The notes under the pieces are model-generated. The model was not told the origin of the DNA and made no database searches. It was given only the letters and a program-made list of their open reading frames with translations. Below, one piece after another: positions 20,273-28,612 of a stretch of 34,816 nucleotides of DNA. Position 1 is the stretch's first letter. Each line of letters starts with the position of its first letter. A program made the position numbers and the translations under genes. The stretch lies in contig JBCCHB010000166.1 in assembly GCA_039028975.1 (NCBI GenBank), positions 1 through 34,816 of the forward strand. Reading direction: 5' to 3'. The DNA is from JAHBNG01 sp039028975. Lineage in GTDB: Bacteria > Chloroflexota > Anaerolineae > Caldilineales > Caldilineaceae.

Positions 20273-21631
20273 ATGGCTAAGGAGGTCATTATGCCCGTCC
20301 TTGGCATGAACCAAGAGACGGGCACGCTTGTGGAATGGTTCATGCAAGAAGGGGATGAAGTTACCAAAGGGGAGCCACTCATGGTGGTGGCGACTGACAA
20401 GACCGAGGTAGAGATCGAGGCAACTACATCCGGCGTGCTGGCCAATGTAAGCGCCCAACCTGGGGATGAAGTACCCGTCGGCAGCCCGCTAGCCTTGATA
20501 TTGGCCCCAGGTGAATCTGCGCCGGAGAACGCAGCGAGCTCTGCACCACCCGTTCAGTCTAAAGCTGAAGTCAAAGAGACCTTTTCACCCGGCCAAGAAC
20601 CCTTCTCAGATTCACCCCCCGTGGTATCGCTGCCTGCCAGCCCTGTTGCCGCGCGAATCGCAGCCGAACATAATGTCGATTTGAGCAACGTGACGGCCAA
20701 AGGGGATCGCATCCAAAAAGATGACGTGTTGGCCCACATTGACGCCCGGCGGCAAGTGGGACCTTCATCAAATGGCCGCGTGCTTGCCTCCCCCAAAGCC
20801 CGCCGACTTGCCAAGGAGATTGGACTTGATTTAGCGGACATTTCTGGCAGCGGCCCCAATGGAGCAATCCTCACGGATGATGTTCTCATCGCCGAAACCC
20901 TCATTACTGCGCCCTCACCAGAGCCACCAGCCGCCAGCCATCAGCCACTATCCACATCCACTATCCACCCCATGTCCCGCGCATGGAAGGTAATGGCCCA
21001 GCGTCTTCAGGAGAGCTGGCAGAGTGTCCCTCACTTTTACTTGGAACGCAATGTTGATGCGACAGCACTGATGGATTGGCGAGAACGTGCTCAAAAGCGT
21101 ATTGAGCAGAAGGTGACCGTGACAGACTGTATGACTAAAGTGGTTGCTGCCGCCCTCGGTCAACATCCCAGGGTTAATGCAAGCTGGATAGATAAGCAAA
21201 TTGTGCTGAACTCTCACGTTAACGTCGGTCTAGCTGTTGCCGTCGACGAGGGCTTGCTGGTACCGGTTCTCCACCAAGCGAATCAGTTGGGGTTAGGTGC
21301 TCTTGCCGAGCGGCGCTCAGGGGTAGTCAACAGCGCGTTGGCTGGCACCTTGACGTTGGATGATCTGCAAGGTGGGACCTTTACCATTAGCAACCTAGGG
21401 ATGTTTGGTATTACCAAATTCAACGCCATTGTCAATCCTCCCCAGGCCGCTATCTTAGCCGTGGGTGGCATCGAAGATCAGGTTGTGGCGATAGATGGGA
21501 AGCCAGCAGTCCGTCCTATGATGACCTTGACGCTTTCATGCGACCATCGCGTGGTAGATGGAGCAAGAGGTGCCCAGTTTATGCAAACGCTGGTTGAGTA
21601 CCTAGAGGATCCATTGAGCATACTGGATTGA
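20273..21631 (+). CDS. 2-oxoacid dehydrogenase E2 (dihydrolipoamide acyltransferase)
   Basis: A 453-residue E2. The N-terminal lipoyl domain spans about 1-78 with the lipoylated lysine K43 in TDKTE. It is followed by a Pro/Ala-rich linker and two peripheral-subunit-binding domains: SPVAARIAAEHNVDLSNV at about 123-140 and SPKARRLAKEIGLDLADI at about 173-190. Two is more than the usual one. The C-terminal catalytic domain (about 230-453) ends with DHRVVDG at 425-431 (catalytic H426). ATG 20273 follows GGGAGG. No E3 (lipoamide dehydrogenase) gene follows, so the complex must use one encoded elsewhere. The last codons form part of a tandem duplication. Confidence 0.93.
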   Translation: MAKEVIMPVLGMNQETGTLVEWFMQEGDEVTKGEPLMVVATDKTEVEIEATTSGVLANVSAQPGDEVPVGSPLALILAPGESAPENAASSAPPVQSKAEVKETFSPGQEPFSDSPPVVSLPASPVAARIAAEHNVDLSNVTAKGDRIQKDDVLAHIDARRQVGPSSNGRVLASPKARRLAKEIGLDLADISGSGPNGAILTDDVLIAETLITAPSPEPPAASHQPLSTSTIHPMSRAWKVMAQRLQESWQSVPHFYLERNVDATALMDWRERAQKRIEQKVTVTDCMTKVVAAALGQHPRVNASWIDKQIVLNSHVNVGLAVAVDEGLLVPVLHQANQLGLGALAERRSGVVNSALAGTLTLDDLQGGTFTISNLGMFGITKFNAIVNPPQAAILAVGGIEDQVVAIDGKPAVRPMMTLTLSCDHRVVDGARGAQFMQTLVEYLEDPLSILD

Positions 21632-21874
21632 AATCCGCTTCACTACCCCTCGTCTTCTCTTATCCTGCCCTTGAGAGAACAGGGATTATAAGATTACAAA
21701 GATGAAAATCTGTGTAATCTTATAATCCCTGTTATTCTTCATCTGAGCATATTGAATTGAACCCCTCTTCACTACCCTCGTCTTCGCTTATCTTGCCCTG
21801 AAGGAAACGGGGATCTCAAGATTAGAAAGATGAAAATCTGTGTAATCTTATAATCCTTGTTATTTTTCATCCTC
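21616..21874. repeat. Tandem duplication (period 129 bp) spanning the E2 gene end
   Basis: GAGCATACTGGATTGAA at 21616 recurs as GAGCATATTGAATTGAA at 21745. The following CTTCACTACC, CTCGTCTTC and GATGAAAATCTGTGTAATCT segments also repeat in order. The first copy contains the last E2 codons, so the duplication occurred across the gene's 3' end. Confidence 0.8.
21678..21733 (+). terminator. 21-bp perfect hairpin after the dehydrogenase operon
   Basis: AACAGGGATTATAAGATTAC plus A (21678-21698) pairs perfectly with 21713-21733 around a 14-nt loop. It is followed by ATTCTTCATCT rather than a clean T-run. It could terminate transcription or protect the mRNA 3' end. The second duplicate copy (about 21804-21860) has decayed arms. 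Confidence 0.55.
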
Positions 21875-22270
21875 TGAGGTGCTAAGTCCGCATGGGAAAC
21901 TTCTAGGAAGTTCTAGTTCCTGAACAGCCAAATGCTCAACCTAACACAATTTCCTAGAAGAAGACTACATAGACGCTGATCTTCCAATCTGTTAGAATTT
22001 CGCCTCCTTTTGATATAAATCCTCATTGTTCCTGCTAGGAAACCCCTCTATACTCATTCCCTGTAAGCGCTGTACTCGCTTACAGAACTCATTTTTTCCT
22101 CAAAGTGCTCCTTCCAATCTAAAAATTGATAGAAAAAGCTCGAAATCTCATAGAGAAAAAAGCTGAAACGCAAGAGCCATTCCGATATGATGAGAGCATA
22201 CCGGAAAAATATCATCAAACGAACATAAATAACAAACGTAAGTATGGGCGTTTAAATGAAGGATTAGCAG
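21875..22270. other. AT-rich intergenic region, no supported gene
   Basis: Contains an AACTTCTAGGAAGTT palindrome near 21898-21912. A TTG-started frame (22126-22329) overlaps the next gene and lacks a ribosome site. No promoter is convincing. Confidence 0.5.
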
Positions 22271-23107
22271 ATGTACAAGCAATCAAAGTGGCTAGACTCA
22301 ACACAGCTCTCACCTCAAGATCATCTTAGGTTATTCTGTTTTCCCTATGCAGGGGGAGCGGCATCTTCATATCGTCAGTGGAGTAAGCAACTACCTCCAT
22401 TTGCTAAACTCTGTCCTATTGAACTGCCAGGGCGGGGACGGCGGTATGCAGAGCCATGCGAGACGCGTATGGAAGCCCTCATTCATGGATTAGCCGAAGC
22501 GATTTTACCTTATTTGGACAGACCGTTTGCCTTCTTTGGCCACAGCATGGGGGCCTTGATCAGCTATGAGTTGGCCTACTATTTAGAGTATCACATGGGC
22601 TTGATCCCTGAACATCTCTTCTTATCTGCCCATAGTGCACCGTATTTGCCACGAACGACAAACACCAATCATCAACTGCCAGATGACGCGCTCATTCAGT
22701 TTCTGTGGAAGATGGGTGGTACGCCCAATGAGGTCTTACAAAATAGCCAACTGCTTGAATTGATTTTACCAATCTTACGGGCAGATTTTGAGATGTGTGA
22801 AACCTATCGTTCGCCTAATGCTCCTTCATTATCGGCATCTATGTCGGTACTGGGTGGTTTAGCAGACCCGATTGTGAATCAGAATCAACTGGCGGCTTGG
22901 CAGAAGTGTACTCGCGGCTCATTCTTCCTACAGATGTTTGCAGGAACTCACTTTTTCATCCACTCGACCCAAGGGACTTTGCTCTCCAATTTGGGACAAC
23001 AATTGGAGGCCATTATGACGAAGAGCGCACATATTAGCAGCAGCTACCAGGAACGTTTCTACTTTGCAGACACAAAATCTGTTCAAAACGCATCCCAGTA
23101 TGCTTAA
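22271..23107 (+). CDS. Type II thioesterase (GrsT/RifR-like)
   Basis: A 278-residue alpha/beta hydrolase of the type II thioesterase family, which clears mis-primed or stalled acyl groups from carrier proteins of nonribosomal peptide or polyketide synthases. Hallmarks are RLFCFPYAGGAASSYRQW at 20-37, LPGRGRR at 52-58, the nucleophile elbow FGHSMGA at 89-95 (Ser92), GGLADP with Asp199, and GTHFFIH with His227. The length is slightly above the usual 240-260 because of a roughly 20-residue C-terminal tail. AAGGA precedes the ATG. No synthase or carrier-protein gene is present in the window, so its partner must be elsewhere. Confidence 0.92.
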   Translation: MYKQSKWLDSTQLSPQDHLRLFCFPYAGGAASSYRQWSKQLPPFAKLCPIELPGRGRRYAEPCETRMEALIHGLAEAILPYLDRPFAFFGHSMGALISYELAYYLEYHMGLIPEHLFLSAHSAPYLPRTTNTNHQLPDDALIQFLWKMGGTPNEVLQNSQLLELILPILRADFEMCETYRSPNAPSLSASMSVLGGLADPIVNQNQLAAWQKCTRGSFFLQMFAGTHFFIHSTQGTLLSNLGQQLEAIMTKSAHISSSYQERFYFADTKSVQNASQYA

Positions 23108-23245
23108 TTTTATTGTATACGAAAGTATAAAAATCGACTCCGAAACATGGTCAAATTTTGGCTGAATGCTGAATGCTGATTAGCTGAAAGCTATTTATAG
23201 AAAGTCTTTCCGACGCTTGTGCGTCAACATTAAGTAGATACACCA

Positions 23246-23283
23246 GTACTCTGGTCGATTTCCCAGCGGAGCTGAATATACTC
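23246..23283. repeat. Degenerate palindromic element
   Basis: AGTACTCTGGTCGATTTCCC followed by AGCGGAGCTGAATATACT resembles the short form of the TATACT...AGTATA family. It sits 24 bases before the ABC ATPase start. Confidence 0.5.
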
Positions 23284-23306
23284 TAGAAAACAGGACAATC
23301 GTTGCA

Positions 23307-24206
23307 ATGTTTCAACAACAAAATCGGCACCAACAAGCAAACCAAGTTCGACAGCCAGTTGAACAGCCCATGCCAGGGGCATCCGCGCGTAGGCAAAGGC
23401 ATTCAGCCCCCCACTCGGTACCGCACGAGAACCAAGCTAGGCCTCACTATCGCGATCGTCGGGATGGCCGTCCTATGATGGGCAATGATCCACGGCGTGT
23501 TCGACAGCAGAGACCTCAAGGTCCTTCGCTGATTGATCTGGATAATGTGGGGAAGACCTATCAGAGCGAATCGGGGATCTTCCATGCCTTGAAGCAGATC
23601 AACCTTCAGATTTGGCCGGGTGAGTTTGTTGCTGTCGTGGGTAAATCAGGAAGTGGGAAATCAACCCTGATCAACCTGATAACAGGAATTGATCGACCTA
23701 CAAGCGGTGGAATACAGGTAGGCGAAACGGTCGTCAATACACTAACTGAAAATCAGATGGCAAGGTGGCGCGGCCGCCACATTGGCCTAGTCTTCCAATT
23801 CTTTCAGCTACTGCCCACCCTTTCTGTGATCGAGAACGTGATGCTGCCCATGGATTTTAATGATACCTATCCCCTGCCGGTCCGACGAAGCCGAGCTATG
23901 AATCTGCTTTCGCAAGTCGGCATGACCGAACAGGCGAGGAAGCTACCCTCTGCCCTGTCTGGTGGTCAGCAGCAGCGGGTCGCCATTGCACGTTCTCTAG
24001 CCAACGATCCCCCTCTTATTGTGGCTGATGAACCGACAGGGAACTTGGACTCAAAGACAGCAGAGAGCGTTTTTCGGCTCTTTCGCACTCTTGTCAGAGA
24101 GGGCAAAACCATATTGATGGTAACCCACGATGCCGAACTAGCCCATAGCGTGGATAGAACGGTCACTATCGCGGATGGCCATATTGTTTCAGACGTACGT
24201 AATTAA
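23307..24206 (+). CDS. ABC transporter ATPase (MacB/LolD-like) with a long N-terminal extension
   Basis: A 299-residue ATPase. The core (about 73-299) has Walker A GKSGSGKST at 112-120, the Q-loop in GLVFQFFQLLP, the signature LSGGQQQR at 217-224, Walker B LIVADEPTGNLDS at 237-249 and the H-loop in VTHDAE. The DEPTGNLDS form and overall sequence match the MacB/LolD/FtsE group, which powers FtsX-like permeases. The first 72 residues are a Gln/Arg/Pro/His-rich, probably disordered and strongly basic extension that typical members lack. The membrane-fusion gene follows after 97 bases; no permease gene is adjacent, so the transporter is incomplete here. Confidence 0.92.
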   Translation: MFQQQNRHQQANQVRQPVEQPMPGASARRQRHSAPHSVPHENQARPHYRDRRDGRPMMGNDPRRVRQQRPQGPSLIDLDNVGKTYQSESGIFHALKQINLQIWPGEFVAVVGKSGSGKSTLINLITGIDRPTSGGIQVGETVVNTLTENQMARWRGRHIGLVFQFFQLLPTLSVIENVMLPMDFNDTYPLPVRRSRAMNLLSQVGMTEQARKLPSALSGGQQQRVAIARSLANDPPLIVADEPTGNLDSKTAESVFRLFRTLVREGKTILMVTHDAELAHSVDRTVTIADGHIVSDVRN

Positions 24207-24303
24207 CGCAGTGAGGCGTACTGGCAGTCGTGATAAATTTAATATTGCTAACCGGGAGGAAAGCATTAATTTGCGCGAAGCCTGAGTATAAAAAGGAAAA
24301 ATT

Positions 24304-25671
24304 ATGCGTAGAATATTCATTGCCATTACAGTTGTGTTGATCCTGATCATCGGCGGTGCGCTGATGATCACACCGGACGGTACCGCAGAAGGTACTGTGA
24401 CGGAAACATTCGATGGACGAGATCCATATGAGGGCGTCGCTGGCGAAAGTGATGCCTCTGTCCTCCCTCCCATCGGTGATCCAGCTTTAGAGAAAGTAAT
24501 TGCAGATGCGGTTGTTGTACCGGCTCGGTATGTCGAATTGAGCCTACCTTCGCCGGGGATTGTGGGCGATATCATGGTCGCAGTTGGCACTCAGATTGAG
24601 GCAGGAGATCCAATTATGCGTTTGGATAACGCGCTACAATCTGTCGCCGTTGCTCGTGCCAAGGTGACGTTGCAACGCGCGCAAGCCCAGCTCGATCAAC
24701 TCCAGGCTGGTGCAAGAAGCCAGGAGCTAGCCGCTGCCCAAGCAACTGTTGATGCAGCCCAAGCAAAGTTGGATCGCCTAACTGAAGGGGCGCGTGCAGA
24801 GGATGAACTTGCTGCACAGGCAGCGTTGGATGCAGCCCAAGCCAGTCTGCAGCAGCTATTTAATGGTGCAGATGAAGAGGCGTTGATCCAAGCCCGTGCA
24901 GAATTAGCCAATGCAGAAGCAGCGGTTCGACGTGCTCAGAGCGCGTACAACGCAGAGAAGTGGCGCAACGATATTGGTGCTCGCCCGGAAGCATTGGAGT
25001 TAGAGCAGGCCACCAATTCCCTAGAAGCAGCCCAAGCTCGCTTTCAGAATTTGACCAAAGGGCCAGATGGGGCAAAGATAGCCAGCGCCCAGGCTGAAAT
25101 TGAAAAAGCCAAAGCAGAGCTGGAGCGTGTCCGAACACCAGCCCGGGCCAGCGATATTGCTGCAGCCCAAGCGGAGCTAAATGAAGCCCAGGCCCGATAC
25201 GAATTGCTTGCGGCCGGTAGCCGTCCTGAAGCCATTGCGGTGGCCGAGGCAGAGGTAGAGGCGGCGAACATTGCGTTACTCCAAGAAGAGGTAGCCCTGG
25301 AACAGCTAGTTGTCAAAGCGCCATTTTCTGGTGAGATTGCTGCGCTCAGAGTCAAAGTAGGTGAGCATGTTAACCCAGGCGATACGGTCGCACAGATCGG
25401 CAATCTAAATGTGTGGCAGATCGAAACCGATGATCTGACTGAATTAGACATCACCAAGATTCGTAAGGGAAACGTGGTCTCAATCCAATTCGATGCCATC
25501 GAAGATGTTGTTCTATCCGGTAAGGTCATACGCATTGAGCCTATTGGTCAAGAGAAAGCTGGTGACATTACCTATACAGTCATCATCCAGCCGGATGAAC
25601 AGGACGAGCGGCTCCAGTGGAATATGACGGCTACCGTGGAAATCGATGCATCAGAAGCATCGCAAAACTAA
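24304..25671 (+). CDS. Membrane-fusion (HlyD/MacA-like) periplasmic-adaptor protein
   Basis: A 455-residue single-pass membrane protein. A membrane anchor or signal (IFIAITVVLILIIGGALMI) is at 4-22. The first lipoyl half is at about 75-110 (ELSLPSPGIVGDIMVAVGTQ). A long alpha-helical hairpin (about 110-330) is built from Ala/Gln-rich repeats such as AAQATVDAAQAKLDRLTEGA. The second lipoyl half VVKAPFSGEIAALRVKVGEH is followed by a beta-barrel domain. It would link the adjacent ATPase and an unlinked permease. The helical region has four or more near-repeat units, with GARSQEL and GARAEDEL as unit borders. An intrinsic terminator follows, closing the ATPase-adaptor unit. Confidence 0.9.
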   Translation: MRRIFIAITVVLILIIGGALMITPDGTAEGTVTETFDGRDPYEGVAGESDASVLPPIGDPALEKVIADAVVVPARYVELSLPSPGIVGDIMVAVGTQIEAGDPIMRLDNALQSVAVARAKVTLQRAQAQLDQLQAGARSQELAAAQATVDAAQAKLDRLTEGARAEDELAAQAALDAAQASLQQLFNGADEEALIQARAELANAEAAVRRAQSAYNAEKWRNDIGARPEALELEQATNSLEAAQARFQNLTKGPDGAKIASAQAEIEKAKAELERVRTPARASDIAAAQAELNEAQARYELLAAGSRPEAIAVAEAEVEAANIALLQEEVALEQLVVKAPFSGEIAALRVKVGEHVNPGDTVAQIGNLNVWQIETDDLTELDITKIRKGNVVSIQFDAIEDVVLSGKVIRIEPIGQEKAGDITYTVIIQPDEQDERLQWNMTATVEIDASEASQN

Positions 25672-25700
25672 AGGTAGCCTTAATGTAATTAAGAACCAGA

Positions 25701-25733
25701 AACCAGGGATGAGTCAATCCCTGGTTTTGTTTT
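25701..25733 (+). terminator. Rho-independent terminator after the membrane-fusion gene
   Basis: AACCAGGGAT and ATCCCTGGTT form a perfect 10-bp stem with loop GAGTCA, followed by TTGTTTT. Confidence 0.85.
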
Positions 25734-26271
25734 ACCCCACATACTTGACAGTATTGTCAACAAACGACAACCTCTGAGTCACCCCTGACCACTATCGCAA
25801 GGCGGAGCAATCTGCCTGATATCTTACCTCTCGCCCCTCTAGAACACTCCTACCTACCCTGTACCATTGGATGGTACATACGTTATTTCTCGTCACTGGT
25901 ACATATCTGGCTCTTGAATTGTATTCAGAATCTGTCATCCTATAAGCAACCGAACTGACTCAGCAAACTACTGTGAAATCGCTACAGGCCTAGGTCCTTC
26001 CTAACCACCATAGAGTCGTCGAGTAGGAATAAGTGGATTCTTAGCAAGCGCTGAGCATTTTCTGAAGCCGCCTTAATTCGCTGAAAGATATTTTTTCAGG
26101 AAGTCGTCCTATAGGATAAGCCTTTCAAGGCGTGTGAAGCACTTTAGAAAACAACTATAGCATTATACTATGGCCGTCTTGAATAGTGGTGTTTTCCGAA
26201 GTTCCACCAATGAACCAAATGCCTGTTCTCAAACGGAGCCAAGTATAATAGAGAAAGCGAGAAAATAAATC
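25734..26271. other. Intergenic region, no gene seen
   Basis: About 540 bases with stop codons in all frames. Contains GGATGGTACATACG-type short repeats near 25868 and a TCCTATAGGA palindrome near 26109. It ends in a full-length palindromic element. Confidence 0.55.
26164..26247. repeat. Full-length 84-bp palindromic element
   Basis: Starts TATACTATGGCCGTCTTGAA and ends GTTCTCAAACGGAGCCAAGTATA-like. The end merges into AGTATAATAG, which provides a TATAAT -10-like hexamer 22 bases before the next start codon. Confidence 0.8.
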
Positions 26272-27003
26272 ATGCGTCTATTCATCTTTCTTTTCATTGG
26301 ACTACTGCTAAGCATGCAAACCACAAGCATGGCACGGGCCGATGCACCTCGAGCCACTGGCAACGGGGAAAGCTCCTATCCTATCATCGATGCCGGAACT
26401 GAAGCTGGTGTAAAAGAGACAGGATCAATCAAAACTGGTACAAATATGACCGGTTCGACCACATACATTCCCATGGTCAATACACTTCCAGCCGAGTGGC
26501 CAGCATTTTCATCCACATTGGATGAGTCTCTGGACTTTGCGGTCGAACAGAATGAGACAGTAACCCGGCTGATCCAGCTCACAGAAAATGGGGGGCAAAT
26601 GGGTCAGGAGATCGACTGCGGTAATCCCAGTCAGGTAGAGGTCTTTGTCTTTGGCCACGAGGGTGCATCCAACCGATTGAGCGATGTCGCCGTTCAGGTT
26701 GTGCATGTAGATAAGCAAGGCAACCAGCAAAAAGAGATCCGCTGGACTCGAGTTGATGGTGACAAGCGAGGGTCTGTCCAATTTCGACTAGAGGAATACG
26801 CGGAAGTGAGCATAGTCGAAGACGCTCACGGTCAAACGGTTGCCAGCGAGAGCATTAAGGTGACAAGCAAACCCCTGCATATCAATAACAGTTGGCTGTC
26901 TAATGCTGGCTACTGTCAAGACGAGCAAAGCTGCTGGACGTTTCGTAACGAGAATACCTGTCAAGGTCAGTTAAGCTGGAACATTGTCTTTAAGCAGAAG
27001 TAA
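26272..27003 (+). CDS. Secreted protein of unknown function
   Basis: A 243-residue exported protein. The signal peptide MRLFIFLFIGLLLSMQTTSMARA has a probable cleavage after ARA or ADA near residues 23-25. A Gly/Ser/Thr-rich segment follows (GSIKTGTNMTGSTTYIPMV, about 51-69), carrying the YIPMV motif seen in many secreted Chloroflexota proteins. The C-terminal half is strand-rich (VEVFVFGHEG..., VAVQVVHVDKQGN) with four cysteines (near residues 119, 218, 225 and 234) that could form disulfides. No known domain is recognised. It has its own upstream palindromic element and no close operon partner. Confidence 0.75.
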   Translation: MRLFIFLFIGLLLSMQTTSMARADAPRATGNGESSYPIIDAGTEAGVKETGSIKTGTNMTGSTTYIPMVNTLPAEWPAFSSTLDESLDFAVEQNETVTRLIQLTENGGQMGQEIDCGNPSQVEVFVFGHEGASNRLSDVAVQVVHVDKQGNQQKEIRWTRVDGDKRGSVQFRLEEYAEVSIVEDAHGQTVASESIKVTSKPLHINNSWLSNAGYCQDEQSCWTFRNENTCQGQLSWNIVFKQK

Positions 27004-27089
27004 CCGATTGCCAGATAGATACTACCTGTCTGACTTCAACACAGAACGTCCTCAAACCATGAGGGTTGTTCTGCAATAATAAAATTGTG

Positions 27090-27236
27090 AGGTGACTGGC
27101 ACTTTGTGAGCGATACCTTCTGGCTAACGATACCGCTTAGGAATCGGAATTAAATAACTTGTGCATAAGATCTCTCAATCCTTCGAGATGACATGCCCAA
27201 CTTATTTAATGCTCATTCCTTAAGTGCCAGTCACCT
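27090..27236. repeat. 147-bp nested inverted-repeat element
   Basis: AGGTGACTGGCACTT (27090-27104) and AAGTGCCAGTCACCT (27222-27236) are perfect terminal inverted repeats. A second, imperfect pair, GGAATTAAATAACTTG-like (about 27144-27162) and CAACTTATTTAATGCTCATTCC (about 27198-27219), lies inside. MITE-like. No gene is supported in 27004-27332. Confidence 0.7.
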
Positions 27237-27332
27237 AGCTGATCCTTCATTCGGAACAACTCTATTACTAGTCGATCGCAATGTCCGTGAAAGATTCTTC
27301 GTTCAACTCAGAATGACATTGCGAGCGACTGA

Positions 27333-28376
27333 TTACTGCAGTGACTGATTTTGTGAGCGCAACGGAATTTCCTTATAGTCAAGATTGTGGTGACCTGTTA
27401 CAAAGCGTACGGTCCGGTTACGCACTCGCATCAGAACCGAGTGAGTGGTTGCGGTCCGCCCGTGAATCGTGATGCCTTGGATAAAGGGGCTTTCGAGAAT
27501 ACCTGTCATAATAAAGAGTAAATCTTCGCCCCTGGCCAAATCCTTGGAAAGGTAGATCCGGTCTAGCTGATCTCCCCAGCCTTCGGTTATAAGAGAGGTT
27601 TTTTCCTCTTCATCTCTAGGCCACATCTTGGCTTGCAAGCCGCCTCCTAAACAACGCATACCAACGGCCGATAGCACACCCTCTGGCGAACCACCGATGC
27701 CCATGTATAGATCGATGCCTGATTGGGGCAAAGCGGGAGCTAACGCTGCAGTGATATCACCATCCGAGACGAGGCGCAGGTTGGCTCCCAGCGATCGAAC
27801 CGTCTCAATGATGTTGGCATTGCGGGGTCGATCCATAGCCGTAACCACCACATCTGTCACATCTTTAGAAAGAAGCTTAGCGGCCAGTTTAATGGTCTCA
27901 GCAGGTTCGGAATCGAGGGAGAGCGGCAGCGATGGGTCGGCAACAAACGCGTCGCGGATGATCTCTCCATAGGAAAGTTTGTCCATGTAAAATGACGGGA
28001 TGTCGAGTAGGCCAGATTCTTCGCCCTCTGCACAGAGAGACGCAGCAATACAGCAAATGGCGTTGGGTAACCCCTTACTCAAATTTGTGGTTCCATCAAT
28101 TGGATCCAGGGCAATATCAAAGCGAGGCGACCCCTCTGCCCACGTCCCTACCTTTTCTCCTTTGAAAAGGCCTGGTGCATTGTCTTTGATGCCTTCACCA
28201 ATGACGACTTCACCACTGATGTTCATTCGGTCAAAGGTGCCCCGAATGGCATCACTCGCCGCGGCATCAGCCAGTTCCTTTTCGCCACGCCCTACCCAGG
28301 TAAAACAGCTGATTGCCCCACCCTCTGTAGCGCGAATAAAGTCCAGCCCTACTGTTCGCTCGTAATCGTTGGTCAT
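27333..28376 (-). CDS. glpX: Class II fructose-1,6-bisphosphatase (GlpX type)
   Basis: A 347-residue class II FBPase. It hydrolyses fructose-1,6-bisphosphate to fructose-6-phosphate in gluconeogenesis, and in some lineages also sedoheptulose-1,7-bisphosphate. Visible motifs are WVGRGEKELADAAASDA at 27-43, GEVVIGEGIKDNAP at 55-68 (metal ligand E61), and the phosphatase motif LDPIDGTTNLSKG at 90-102. Further hallmarks are VTAMDRPRN, LRLVSDGDITAALAP and YMGIGGSPEGVLSA. ATG 28376 is chosen with AAGGA upstream; the extended frame begins at a TTG. The protein is complete and monocistronic, convergent with the secreted-protein gene. Confidence 0.94.
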   Translation of the reverse strand: MTNDYERTVGLDFIRATEGGAISCFTWVGRGEKELADAAASDAIRGTFDRMNISGEVVIGEGIKDNAPGLFKGEKVGTWAEGSPRFDIALDPIDGTTNLSKGLPNAICCIAASLCAEGEESGLLDIPSFYMDKLSYGEIIRDAFVADPSLPLSLDSEPAETIKLAAKLLSKDVTDVVVTAMDRPRNANIIETVRSLGANLRLVSDGDITAALAPALPQSGIDLYMGIGGSPEGVLSAVGMRCLGGGLQAKMWPRDEEEKTSLITEGWGDQLDRIYLSKDLARGEDLLFIMTGILESPFIQGITIHGRTATTHSVLMRVRNRTVRFVTGHHNLDYKEIPLRSQNQSLQ

Positions 28377-28503
28377 GAGTTCATTGTCCTTTATCAATTC
28401 TTCGTTGAATTTATAGGCTTAGTCAAATGAAAGGGTAAGTCTAGCATAGGGGAAAGGGGAGTTGAAATTGTGAGTAATAGGTGGCGGCTGGTAGATGGTG
28501 AAT

Positions 28504-28534
28504 TGGTTGTGTCATCCTGAATATAATTGACAGG
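28504..28534 (+). repeat. 31-nt dispersed repeat, copy 2
   Basis: Matches 5303-5333 with one difference (GTCATCC for GTCGTCC). It lies between the FBPase and P450 genes, next to GCAACTCT tandem repeats (about 28562-28592). Confidence 0.75.
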
Positions 28535-28599
28535 TAGTTGGTAGCAGGTACTTTAAACCTTGCAACTCTGCAACTCTGCAACCCTGCAACCTTCTAAGG

Positions 28600-28605
28600 T
28601 ATAAT
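28600..28605 (+). promoter_or_regulatory. -10 hexamer close to the P450 start (possible leaderless mRNA)
   Basis: TATAAT ends 7 bases before the ATG at 28613 and no ribosome site is visible. Transcription starting about 7 bases downstream of the -10 would begin at or next to the start codon. The -35 region is poor. Confidence 0.45.
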
Positions 28606-28612
28606 AGTCGCT

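Noticed and set aside
22126..22329. 67-codon frame overlapping the thioesterase start
   Set aside because: TTG start without ribosome site; overlaps a well-supported gene in another frame. Cannot be fully excluded.
5596..26247. CRISPR array
   Set aside because: The recurring elements are kilobases apart, palindromic over their full length and not regularly spaced; no cas genes are present.
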